Source: Atriophallophorus winterbourni (Eukaryota > Platyhelminthes > Trematoda > Plagiorchiida > Microphallidae). From it: a stretch of 64,000 bases of DNA. This document shows positions 20,930-30,271 of this stretch, piece after piece; within the stretch, counting starts at the first letter, position 1, and each line of letters begins with the position of its first letter. The translations under genes and the position numbers were made by a program. The stretch covers positions 62,001-126,000 of the forward strand of contig JACCGJ010001876.1 in NCBI GenBank assembly GCA_013407085.1, in the 5' to 3' direction. The notes beneath the pieces are model-generated. The model worked only from the letters and a program-made list of their open reading frames with translations, made no database searches and was not told the DNA's origin.

Positions 20930-21094
20930 CGGGCCACAGCGTCGATTAAGACAATGTGGCAATATTGAGACGCGGTAATAAACCGTATAGCGAACGCCTA
21001 CATGCGGAGGCGGTCGAAATTGCCAAGGCAGGTCGACTGGTGGTCAATAAGGTGGATGGGGCAGAAATCTCCACAATCTGGCGCTCGGCACTGA
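20930..21094 (+). pseudogene. Penelope-like element C-terminal tail
   Basis: On the plus strand the DNA reads DNVAILRRGNKPYSERLHAE, then GRLVVNKVDGAEIS. This is the tail that follows GIY-YIG in Penelope-like proteins (compare LDNVKVMKRDVKPYSERVSAE at 29.2 kb). It leads directly into the plus-oriented arm at 21095, so this is a second Penelope-like 3' end, head to head with the minus-strand one. Confidence 0.75.
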
Positions 21095-21339
21095 TGCGAA
21101 AGTAAATAGTTTTTATTCACCTTATACCTACTAGTTAATTAAATTTTTGTTTTCTTTCAAAAATAGCCTTAGCCCCGTTAGTTATGTACTTTTACGTATG
21201 TGGGCAGCTGTGTCAACTGACCTTGACCGTGTTCACTTGTATCAGATTGTTTTGGATAAACACTGTGAGGAAAATGGACCACTGATCCTGGTCATTCCCA
21301 CGAGACGTGACACACTGTAGGCGTACTATAGGCTGTTTA
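21095..21339 (-). repeat. Inverted arm 2 around Penelope-like fragments
   Basis: Inverse copy of 20301-20545. As the 3' end of the plus-strand tail fragment it corresponds to a Penelope-like pseudo-LTR or 3' UTR. Confidence 0.9.
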
Positions 21340-21429
21340 GCGGTAAGGTCAAATAAGTGGTGGTGGGTTGACTACTACTTAATCATGTTCCCTGTCCTGA
21401 CTATCACCCTTGGTCTGACGGAGCTTCTG

Positions 21430-21777
21430 TGTCAGAAGTGAAACGTTACCCAAAAACTACTCTAACCGATTGCACACAAATTTCTTTGCATTACAAAAAG
21501 TACATTTTACCAAAGCACTATCACCGCTTACCGGGTCCAGGCACTTGGTGCAGAGGTCAAGGTGGCTTCTTTTCGCTGTCGGGGGAACAACACTCGTATG
21601 CACACAATGATCGATCGATTTTTTCGTCTGCGTGTTGGATCGCGTGACTCGGCTGCACGTTGAAGGCTGGAGTGGGGTGACCGGTTGAGTGGATTTTCGG
21701 TCGACTGGTCGATTTAGTTGGGTTTGAATTCTTGATTTTGTCATTGTACAAATAATCAGTGATAGCTCGATAACCAC
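21430..21777 (-). pseudogene. CR1-like ORF1 N-terminal fragment with a zinc-finger motif
   Basis: The minus-strand frame 21777-21457 is basic and serine/threonine-rich, then reads CTKCLDPVSGDSALVKCTFC. This is a C-x2-C...C-x2-C array like the PHD-type finger at the start of some CR1 ORF1 proteins. The rest of ORF1 and ORF2 are missing. The ORF1 identity is inferred from this motif. Confidence 0.5.
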
Positions 21778-21798
21778 ACAAAGTAGAACACAGAATGA

Positions 21799-21840
21799 CG
21801 TATGTATGTATTTATGTATGTATGTTTGTATGTATGTATG

Positions 21841-21871
<31 letters not shown>

Positions 21872-21876
21872 TTATG
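21799..21876 (+). repeat. TATG microsatellite
   Basis: About 78 bp of near-perfect TATG repeats with a few TATT or TGTT interruptions. Confidence 0.95.
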
Positions 21877-21889
21877 TGGTGTGAGACTT

Positions 21890-22140
21890 GTGTGTAGGCA
21901 GCGAGGAAGCTGTCATGCTAATGTCGCTCAACTCGTTCACAACAGTTGCATGAATGCGTGTTTCATTCAAGGTGTAGGCACCTCTTTCCAGTGTGTCTGT
22001 GCCTAATCTTTTATAGGTTCAGTAACTTTTAGGTCTCACTCTTCCTCATCTTTTTAGAATATTTTACCATGACATGGCTGTATGGCAGTTAACCATTTGG
22101 TACTTGTAATGATGTCTATGAGGATGATGAAAAATTGGAA
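21890..22140. repeat. Unnamed dispersed repeat, copy 1
   Basis: Scattered blocks match 61.54-61.83 kb in the same order: a CTGTC-TGCTAATGT block, GTGTAGGCACCTCTT, GTGTCTG-GC-TAATC, CATGG-TGTATG-CAGTTAA and GATGATGA. A third partial copy lies at 62.06-62.20 kb, and a short related piece at 22.35-22.42 kb. No coding capacity is seen. Confidence 0.6.
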
Positions 22141-23934
22141 CTTTTGATTGCCACTCGTAACTCGAAATGTCGCGGTTGTAAACGTGTTCAGATTCTTGCT
22201 TGGCTCAAGCACACGAGGGCTTTGGCAACCAGCCGACATGTGATGAAAGCGTCCCGTCCGTGAGACTTCCATTATTCCCTCAATAACAAGTTTAGGTGGT
22301 GGTTTTGTTGTGTTTGTTTTGTCTTGCGCGAAGTCAAGTGGAGTGACGAGGAAAGCTTGTCACAATGGGTGAGGGTGAAAATTACAAGGCTGCTGTCGTG
22401 TTGGTGCTGTGTTAACCGTCTCGTGAGCGCTGAGTCTGTCTTTCGGAGGACGTGGTCAAACCAGCGCAGTCTTCACCGTTGGATGTGAACGGAAAGCAAA
22501 GGTAATTAGTTGCATCACGCTCGAACGGCAGCGTAAGATACCCGATCAGTAAATTGAACGCCCAAGATTACTTAAAGGCACCAATGCTCGAACTGTTCTA
22601 GAGATCGTACATCCTGTGACCTGAGAAACGACATCTAACATCCATAAAGCAGTACAGGGCAGATCGCTGCTAGGTAAACACGTATGTGCCTCTATGTTCG
22701 ACAACAACGCACCACAAATAAGAACTGGTTGTCTCCATCTCATACACTCTGACATCAACTTGACCCGTATCCGTCCGTCTTTTTAAATCCAATTTCTAGA
22801 TTCTCCCAAACACTTTCGCTGACAATTCCTCATTATTGCACTACGTTGTTTTTTTCCATCAGAGCAGCGGAAATTTCGTCTCTGAATCCCTTGTTAGTGT
22901 CAAACATGCGTACATCTCGTATTTATTCCTCCTCCTATTACTAACGAACATCACCCTTCTAAAGTTTCCTGTTCAAGTTTCCATGATTTTCGCTCATTTT
23001 CCCACAGGTTCGTGCCCAAGTGAAAGAACTCATGTTCCGAATGCAACTGTAGTCGTCCCATCTCCACACTTGCTCAGCTGGTGTTCTACACTGACATTTT
23101 CTCTCATGTCTTTCGCTTTGCTAATATTTTTGCAGATTTGTCAATCGTATTTACGCATGCTCTTGTTGTTTTGGGTTGTTTGCCTAAGCTTTTGAGATTG
23201 TTAATTTCCGTAATTTTTGTTCACCCCCCGTCTCATTGCAAGATGACCATGTACCCAGTGAAAGCCCAAATAAATTGAAATCCATACACGGCGTTTCATT
23301 TCAGACTGTTGGGCATCTCGAGCATCATTCGTGGTAATTTGATTGGCTGATCGTGACCCATTCGAGGATCGAATTTGGGTTCACGTGTAGGCGGAGAGGC
23401 AGCTTACAACATGCACGGTGGTAGTTCCTTGTTGTGACTGAAGTTGTATTGTGACACGAGGTGTTAGAGCGTATTTCATTTTTGGGCTTGGAACATGGCG
23501 AACTTTGTAATTAATAAATATTACTTACGTTGCCCGGTCACTTAATCATCAGACACTTAATCCCCAGACATATAATCACCACGGAACGTATTTAAGATAA
23601 GAAGATATTTAAATTTGTGCAACGACTCTTGAATATGGTACGAGTAGCAGAGGTCGAAGGACATCAATTTACAAGGGAAACAAGTTTTTGTTCGAGAAAC
23701 AATCAAATAATGGCCATATTATTTGGAGATTTAGTAAGTTTGTCACGTTGCCCAGGCCTAGACAGATCAGTGGTAAACAAAAGGCGATATGTTGTTTATG
23801 TTTGTGACTACTCATCCGTGCCAATCCCATTGAACTATTCACGAAGTTGATCACGACGGTCCATAATGGAAAAACTAGACTCGAGTTTCCCTCTTATTTG
23901 ATCTCATTAGCAGTGCATATCCTTTCGATTTGGG
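22141..23934. other. Long stretch without a recognised gene
   Basis: Open frames here (for example 22836-23195 + and 23617-23850 +) are short, low-complexity or unrelated to anything I know. A piece at 22345-22420 resembles the dispersed repeat. The rest is unassigned. Confidence 0.4.
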
Positions 23935-23995
23935 TGGAATTCGAACCCCCGACCATCACCATTGTAGTCCTGGGCTACCGTCCGATCGCAATTAA
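23935..23995 (-). repeat. tRNA-like or SINE-like Pol III promoter remnant
   Basis: On the minus strand TAGCCCAGGACT resembles a Pol III A box, and GGGTTCGAATTCC about 25 bases later is a good B box. The flanks do not fold into a proper cloverleaf, so a decayed tRNA or tRNA-derived SINE head fits better than a functional tRNA. Confidence 0.35.
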
Positions 23996-24229
23996 TCGTT
24001 TATGAACTGTTCTCCAGACTACCACATTTGAGTAGCTTTGTTTGCTCGACCAGTCCAGAAGGGGCCAGCAACATCTGTTGTGGTCGCCCAACGGAACAGA
24101 TATCCGTGTCATGTCTTCCCATCGGATACAGTTAATGCCACTGTTGAATAGTGTTGTTACAAAGAACCACAATGTTCGAATACCGATTCATGGTCATATG
24201 CTGAATACGCTTATAGAAGGCCAACAGGC

Positions 24230-24350
24230 CTTAATTTTTTGGTCATCAGCAGACAGTCTTGCTGTCATATGATATTGGTATATCGCTCATGTGGATCAGA
24301 TACAATATTGGTTCAAACACTGATCCTTGAGGAACACCATTGTGATATCG
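24230..24350 (-). pseudogene. Non-LTR RT fragment (GVPQGS block)
   Basis: The minus strand encodes NGVPQGSVFEPILYLIHMSD, the RT block before the catalytic aspartates. It is probably part of the same decayed minus-strand element whose upstream part lies at 28350-28870 on the other side of the Penelope-like insertion, though other DNA intervenes. Confidence 0.7.
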
Positions 24351-24872
24351 ATTTGCTTCGAAAACACACTGTATACACGAATCCTCATGTGTCGGTAGTC
24401 GTATGCATTCATACAACTTTTAAAAAGTGTTCACGTAGCTTGTACGAGAGTAAATTATTGTTCACTATCGAAATCCTAAGAATGGTCTAGGAAACGCTTG
24501 AATACAGCCGTCTGAATCTACAATACTAGTCCAGTCGTTTGAATTCGTCATTAGCTTACGCAAAGTTAGACTTTGGATCCACTGTTATTATGGTTCGTGC
24601 AACGAACCATATTCAAACACAGAATCACAGTGATTCTCGCTCTTCTTGGTCTTCTTATGTTCAACGAGTTTAACTTTGCTTACCACTTATGCAATGTGCC
24701 ACAGAAATTAATCTTACTGTCTCCACCTAATGACGACAAACAGCCAGAAACCGGTAGTGGTGTGTAAGTGCTTTACTTTTTTCATTAAATTATTCAAGCA
24801 AGAACAATTTTTACCAAACTCGGCAGCCGACAAATGTCCGTTTCGTTCGAGATGCAGCTATGATTCGGTCGG
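24351..24872. other. Decayed repeat DNA left of the Penelope-like insertion
   Basis: Bases 24690-24780 match 39240-39330 in inverted orientation (ACCGGTTTCTG-, GTCGTCAT-, GGAGACAGTAAGAT-like on the minus strand), apparently non-coding sequence of another Penelope-like family. Nothing else is recognised. Confidence 0.45.
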
Positions 24873-24885
24873 CTTCTACGTATAC

Positions 24886-25541
24886 AGTCGTGTAAAAATC
24901 CCAGAGGTCATGAGAAGGCAAGGAAGCAAACAAGGTCTTGTTTTCGCCGAGTCGCATCAGGCCATTTACATCGGGATATGAATTACAGATAAATAAATAG
25001 GGTTAAAAGAAAGAAACAAAGACTAATTTTAATGTCAACGATAATTAACACATACTTGTCTCGGTTAGGACACGGCGGGCTGGGGTTGCTGAGGGGTAAT
25101 TGGGATGATGGGGTCATTGTTGGAACAACTTGGACTGAGCCAAGACTTGTCAGGCCAGGGCAGTTTGAGTGGGTGACAGAGCTTCTTTTGTTGGCATAAT
25201 GAGGGTTTGAATAGTTTTATTGCTATGGCTTCGGCGACACATAGAAGGTGGAAGCGGGCCAGTCTAGGTAGATGTGGGTTGGCACGATATATCACCTGGA
25301 AGGCTGCTTCCTTTCGGACGGTGTGAGCTGTGGTGAGGAGATGCGCCGCTATCGAACTCCTGTTCAAATGCGATGTGCCAGCGGTCAGTTGGTTGGGGAT
25401 ATGCTCCCTAATGCGGTCAGTCAAGCGCCTTGTCGTACGTCCTATGTAGGATGCTCGACACGAGCAACCAAATGAGTAGATACAGAAGCTGGACGTGTGG
25501 CTCGGCAACTTTTCTTTCACGCCGTGTCCTAACCGAGACAA
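24886..25541 (-). pseudogene. Inverted partial copy of the Penelope-like 3' end
   Basis: The minus-strand frame 25541-25065 encodes KEKLPSHTSSFCIYSFGCSC, SYIGRTTRRLTDRIREH and the C-terminal tail to PAVS. It is the same as the 3' part of the plus-strand ORF at 27.7-28.2 kb with three or four residue changes. It is followed by a pseudo-LTR copy reaching 24886. Such inverted fragments at the 5' side are a hallmark of Penelope-like insertions and are not expected to be expressed. Confidence 0.9.
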
Positions 25542-25695
25542 GTATGTGTTAATTATCGTTGACCTTAAAATTAGTCTTTGTTTCTTTCTTTTAACCCTAT
25601 TTATTTATCTGTAATTCATATCCCGATGTAAATGGCCTGATGCGACTCGGCGAAAACAAGACCTTGTTTGCTTCCTTGCCTTCTCATGACCTCTG
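25535..25695 (+). repeat. Pseudo-LTR, internal copy
   Basis: The sequence from TAACCGAGACAAGTATGTG through GACTCGGCGAAAACAAGAC occurs here, at 28196-28348 (direct) and at 24886-25070 (inverted). The first ATG of the RT ORF lies inside it. Confidence 0.9.
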
Positions 25696-27611
25696 GGATT
25701 TTTACACGACTGAAACTAACCAAGCACCCTTCAGTACTCAAGCAGCTTAACAAGATTGTTACGTGGAGTACTAGGCTTGCGGAGGCAACAATGAAATCGA
25801 GATTCATGGATTACTGCATAGAAAAGGATGAATTCCCGAAGACCTATTGGAAAGTTCTGAGACGGAACCACATAAGCCCCTGTACATCAACTCTAATGCG
25901 ACAAGCTATGAATGAAAAGGACACACTACGGGAAAACCTGAGAGAAATTGAAAACAATCTAGCAAGATACCTGCCGGTACTTGACCAATTATCACCACAT
26001 GAAAAGTTGGAATTTTTGGAGTACATTGAGCTGATCAAGTCAAAACAATCTGACCAGAAGTGGACTAAGCTTCTTAACGAAGTCAAACCTGCCGAAGCCA
26101 ACAACCGTTTTCCAAGTGAGCCAAATCGTTATGTTCACAACTTATCAAATGTTAGACTCGATAAATATACACTAGAGGCGCTATCCCTTGGTCCAAAGTT
26201 TTGTTGTCCAAGTAAGAAACACAAGCGACTAGATTTAGAAGTTCAATTCGAACACTTATGTGACCAATTAACAAATCTGACCCCTTCATCAGAACTTAAC
26301 GTTGAAAGTATGAAAACCACTCTTGTCCATTCCTGCTACCAGTATCTAAAGTACAAGCCTAAACTACACCAGATTGTTTCGAAAGAACATCTATCAGCAC
26401 TGAAAGAACTGCAGTTGAATAAGGAGATTCTACTATCACGGCCAGACAAAGGCAATGGTATCGTCCTTTTGAATAGATCAGATTACATTAAGAAAATGAA
26501 AGGCTTACTCGGTGACCAACAGAGATTTTCAAGGACGAACGAAAAGGGCAGGACAGCAGCCATTGAAAAGGCTATTTCTAAACGGCTCCGAAGCCTCAAG
26601 CAAAATAATCTAATCGACTCATTGACCTTTGAGAGGTTGAGACCAACGGGCTCACGCGTACCAAGATTGTATGGTCTTCCCAAAATCCACAAGAAGAATG
26701 TGCCACTAAGACCCATTCTTGACATGTCCAACTCCCCTTACCAAACACTTGCCAAATGGCTAGTCAGAATTCTTGAACCAGCCAGGCAGCAGATTGCACG
26801 AAACAGCCTACGAGACTCATTTGAATTCGTTCAAAGGGTAAAAGACCGCAACATCCTGGGGTCAAAAATGATATCACTAGATGTCACTTCGCTATTCACC
26901 AATGTGCCGCTGGAAGAGACGGTGAACTATCTATGCGAGTACATCACAAACAATAGTATCTCCATACCAATCCCTGTCTCCGAGCTAGATCATCTAATCC
27001 TACTGTGTACCCGTAACATACAGTTCGAGTTCGATGGCACCATATACAGACAGAAGGACGGGGTAGCCATGGGATCCCCACTTGGACCTTTACTTGCTGA
27101 CGTCTTCATGGCGAAACTGGAAAACACCATACTTTCAGACATCATCACAAAGGTGGAAGCCTATTTCCGCTATGTGGACGATATCTTCCTAATAGTGCCT
27201 AACTCAATTGAGCCCGAATTTCTCCTAGAGAAATTCAACTCGGCACATCCAAATATCACATTCACAGTCGAGATTGAAACAGAGGAAGGGTGTTTCTCTT
27301 TTTTGGATATTGCCATGAAGAGGAAATCAAACGGTCTGATTGAGAGACGAGTCCACCGTAAAGATACTTGGAACGGACAATACATCCATTTTGATAGTTT
27401 CGTTCCATTGAGCCAGAAACGGGGGCTTATCCGATGTCTGGTAAACAGGGCGCAAAACATTTGTTCGCCTGAAACACTGGAAGAGGAACTCGAAATCATC
27501 CGGCAAATCCTTGCCCAAAATGGCTACCCAGAAAGATTCATCCGTAAAAATATGCAGCCGGACCATAAGAAAAACCAGGTAGCTGGTCCGAAAATAAACC
27601 GGTCTATGTGA
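25668..27611 (+). CDS. Penelope-like reverse transcriptase
   Basis: This is a 647-codon frame. An N-terminal region of about 330 residues includes LLSRPDKGNGIVLLNRSDY, typical of the segment before the RT core. The RT follows: PRLYGLPKIHK (about residue 335), PLRPILDMSNSP, MISLDVTSLFTNVPLEET, DGVAMGSPLGPLLADVFM, YFRYVDDIF with the catalytic Y-V-D-D, and EGCFSFLDIAM. This is the telomerase-related RT type of Penelope-like elements, acting in the nucleus by target-primed synthesis. The frame ends TGA at 27609-27611, where a one-base shift separates it from the endonuclease. The ancestral form is a single RT-endonuclease protein, so this copy is probably broken at that point. Confidence 0.95.
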   Translation: MLPCLLMTSGIFTRLKLTKHPSVLKQLNKIVTWSTRLAEATMKSRFMDYCIEKDEFPKTYWKVLRRNHISPCTSTLMRQAMNEKDTLRENLREIENNLARYLPVLDQLSPHEKLEFLEYIELIKSKQSDQKWTKLLNEVKPAEANNRFPSEPNRYVHNLSNVRLDKYTLEALSLGPKFCCPSKKHKRLDLEVQFEHLCDQLTNLTPSSELNVESMKTTLVHSCYQYLKYKPKLHQIVSKEHLSALKELQLNKEILLSRPDKGNGIVLLNRSDYIKKMKGLLGDQQRFSRTNEKGRTAAIEKAISKRLRSLKQNNLIDSLTFERLRPTGSRVPRLYGLPKIHKKNVPLRPILDMSNSPYQTLAKWLVRILEPARQQIARNSLRDSFEFVQRVKDRNILGSKMISLDVTSLFTNVPLEETVNYLCEYITNNSISIPIPVSELDHLILLCTRNIQFEFDGTIYRQKDGVAMGSPLGPLLADVFMAKLENTILSDIITKVEAYFRYVDDIFLIVPNSIEPEFLLEKFNSAHPNITFTVEIETEEGCFSFLDIAMKRKSNGLIERRVHRKDTWNGQYIHFDSFVPLSQKRGLIRCLVNRAQNICSPETLEEELEIIRQILAQNGYPERFIRKNMQPDHKKNQVAGPKINRSM

Positions 27612-28195
27612 GCTTGCCATACAAAAGAGAATGTATAGCCAAGGTCATAGGCGAACGGATCCGCCGTGCAGTTGAGGGTACCTACAATGCAGCCCAACTC
27701 CGTATCCTCTTTTACTCACAACGCATGATCTCCCTGACAGTGAAAGAAAAGTTGCCGAGCCACACGTCCAGCTTCTGTATCTACTCATTTGGTTGCTCGT
27801 GTCGAGCATCCTACATAGGACGTACGACAAGGCGCTTGACTGACCGCATTAGGGAGCATATCCCCAACCAACTGACCGCTGGCATATCGCATTTGAACAG
27901 GAGTTCGATAGCGGCGCATCTCCTCACCACAGCTCACACCGTCCGAAAGGATGCAGCCTTCCAGGTGATATATCGTGCCAACCCACATCTACCTAGACTG
28001 GCCCGCTTCCACCTTCTATGTGTCGCCGAAGCCATAGCAATAAAGCTATTCAAACCCTCATTATGCCAACAAAAGAAGCTCAGTCACCCACTCAAACTGC
28101 CCTGGCCTGACAAGTCTTGGCTCAGTCCAAGTTGTTTCAACAATGACCCCATCATCCCAATTACCCCTCAGCAACCCCAGCCCGCCGTGTCCTAA
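27612..28195 (+). CDS. Penelope-like GIY-YIG endonuclease domain
   Basis: The frame overlapping the RT stop reads VYVSLPYKREC, the usual linker, then FCIYSFGCSCRASYIGRTTR with GIY-YIG-type residues, RLTDRIREHIP with the catalytic-type arginine, an H-rich AAHLLTTAHTV segment, and a tail ending PQPAVS. It cleaves target DNA for retrotransposition in this family. No ATG begins it; the natural reading is continuation of the RT frame before a one-base indel near 27590-27608. The inverted flank copy keeps the same domain. Confidence 0.92.
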
Positions 28196-28348
28196 CCGAG
28201 ACAAGTATGTGTTAATTATCGTTGACCTTAAAAATTAGTCTTTGTTTCTTTCTTTTAACCCTATTTATTTATCTGTAATTCATATCCCGATGTAAATGGC
28301 CTGATGCGACTCGGCGAAAACAAGACCTTGTTTGCTTCCTTGCCTTCT
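28196..28348 (+). repeat. Pseudo-LTR, 3' copy
   Basis: Direct copy of 25535-25690, differing by a base or two in an A-run, ending at the right target duplication. Confidence 0.9.
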
Positions 28349-28349
28349 C

Positions 28350-28870
28350 TTCTACGTATACGCCACATCAATGAGAAAATCCGCCATCCATTCGAGTATT
28401 GGATATTCCTTGTCTACAGCTTCGTAATGAGACGACCATGTGCTACACGGTCGAACGCTTGGCTGGATTCCATGAAAATCGCAGCAACCGATTCGCCTGC
28501 ATCGATTAGCTCACACCAGTACTCACGCGCTCTTAACATCTTCAAGACACCTGAAATTTGTTTAGTGTACCCATGTTTTTCCGCGTACAAACGTTTCGGT
28601 TTTAACTTGAAATCCTGAAACTCACACGCCACTTTTCTTGCCATATTCCTCTCGCTGATGTAAACTGGAATCTCTTTCTTTAGGCATCGCTTTGATGACT
28701 CCTTGTTTCCGGTATTTCGGAATGCGAGCGGAAGACATGAAACGTTGGAATAGATTGGTCGATGAAGCAGCTACGACAAACGCACATTCTTTGAGAAAAC
28801 GAGTGTGAACCCATTCGGACATGGGGAGCATTGTATATCACGCTTCTCCAGACATTCGGTCACTGCGTTG
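28350..28870 (-). pseudogene. Decayed non-LTR RT, host of the Penelope-like insertion
   Basis: The minus strand reads TNLFQRFMSSARIPKYRKQGV, then EYWCELIDAGESVAAIFMES and SQAFDRVAHGRL (the D-x-x-x-AFD-x-V block), then EYPILEWMADFLID. This last block runs up to the target duplication and continues on the far side of the Penelope-like element near 24873. Stops and shifts are present, so it is a relic. Confidence 0.75.
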
Positions 28871-28989
28871 GGATGAACTGCAATATAATTCGACAAATTT
28901 TGCCGACTACTCAAATCTGGTGGATGACAATGTTTTGCTGTATACACAGAAACATTCTGTGTGGCGAGCAGCTTAGCCTTCGTTTCAAT

Positions 28990-29380
28990 CAAGTTAAACA
29001 CCACCCTGGTTCGCAAATTTCAGTAACTGCGAGCAAGTCTTCCTTCTCTTGTGTCTACAAAATCAATTGTAATCATCACCCGGGTGCTTATATTAAGCGA
29101 AGGTCTAGAGAAAACCGTACCAGGAGAATCAATCAAAGAAAAGGAATCGGAAACAGTGAATATCCATCACCAATCCGGGATTCTACCAAATATTAACACG
29201 TTATGGACACAGGCCATATCGTGGATCTTGATAATGTGAAGGTTATGAAGAGGGATGTAAAGCCATATAGTGAAAGAGTTAGCGCTGAGGGGTTCAAAAT
29301 TACAAAGACTGGTATCAATGCGGTGAACAAGGTTTACGGAGAGGTCATCTCAATCAATCTGGTGTTCGGTTCTGCAGCAG
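28990..29380 (+). pseudogene. Penelope-like relic, GIY-YIG and C-terminal tail
   Basis: The plus strand reads CVYKINCNHHPGAYIKRRSR, where Y-I-K-R replaces the usual Y-I-G-x. After a stop it continues GHIVDLDNVKVMKRDVKPYS, the Penelope-like C-terminal tail. RT and pseudo-LTRs are not seen. It is older than and different from the intact element at 25-28 kb, but related to the fragments at 20.5-21.3 kb. Confidence 0.72.
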
Positions 29381-30271
29381 ATAAATCGATTAATGTGCCT
29401 GACCCCTAGTGTGCACATGGAATAGGCAAGCCAGCTCAGCGTTTGACGGATTTGTCGTCACCTGCACACAGACTAAACAATTAGGAAAGTTACACAGCGT
29501 GCAATTTATCGTGATATCGTCTGTCTATCCCATGTAATTTTGGTTTGTTCGGGTAATTGCTATTTAAACCGGAATCCAGTCGAAAACGAAGCGTTACTAA
29601 CAAACAGCTCTCACCGATTCAAGACAAACTTTCTTTTTTAGGAATATCATTGGTCACAACCTAGTACCAAAATCTTACAGGGATGCAGTCCGTTTTTAAT
29701 ATGTTGATGCGCGTTCGGGTGATGGATGGGTCTATGCGAAATAGCACCGAAACGAAGGAATTGAACCAATTCCTAGTCACTTTGATCTATTTCGGCAAAT
29801 TTAACTTATTCACTCATCGCAAGCCAATGACATGAAGATATAGTAACGCTGTTTCCGCTGGATGCAGATCGAAGCGATTCTACTCAATCGTCTCATACTA
29901 TTGGCGAGACTCTTCGTATTATCATTGACTTATCATCGAACGTGAAAATAATAAGCAGCAAACTACGTCTAAAAAAGCCTCTCAGAAGCAGTACTCGGAA
30001 ATGGGTGTAAGCGTGACGTGGCCTAGTACAAATACTTGGACGATCCATCTGGGCTAACTTGGTGCAACTACACATTATTGTGAAAAATGTGTGACTGCCT
30101 CATTCGAAATCTGGTTAATCGAAAAATTTGTTATGAATCCCAAAGCATTGTACAAACACGTCAACGACCTCCGGAATGCTAAAATTGGAATACGGCCACT
30201 GGCCTCTGCAACTTTCAAAGTGATTCATCCAAAGATTGTGTAAACGTTAAAAGATTCATCACAATACCCAG
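29381..30271. other. Unassigned DNA before a Gypsy gag
   Basis: No gene recognised. A 5' LTR or leader for the gag that follows would be expected here, but no match to the LTR at 33019-33200 is seen. Confidence 0.35.

Larger units (their letters stand above)
24873..28361 (+). mobile_element. Complete Penelope-like element with inverted 5' fragment and 13-bp target-site duplication
   Basis: CTTCTACGTATAC at 24873-24885 recurs at 28349-28361 and brackets the whole structure. From left to right: an inverted partial copy of the 3' end (24886-25541), a pseudo-LTR, the RT/GIY-YIG coding region (25668-28195) and a final pseudo-LTR (28196-28348). This fits the known Penelope-like layout of pseudo-LTRs plus an inverted flank. 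The inverted and direct GIY-YIG copies differ by only a few residues, implying recent insertion. It landed in a minus-strand non-LTR RT, whose EWMADFL-type sequence resumes across the junction. Confidence 0.93.

Noticed and set aside
21799..22006. Cysteine/valine/tyrosine-repeat peptide from the TATG microsatellite
   Set aside because: It is the translation of a simple repeat, not a gene.
22836..23278. Leucine/valine-rich frames resembling membrane protein fragments
   Set aside because: T-rich DNA gives hydrophobic chance translations; two frames overlap and neither has a conserved pattern.
23935..23995. Functional tRNA gene
   Set aside because: The acceptor and T stems do not pair properly around the B box, so only a SINE or tRNA relic is proposed.
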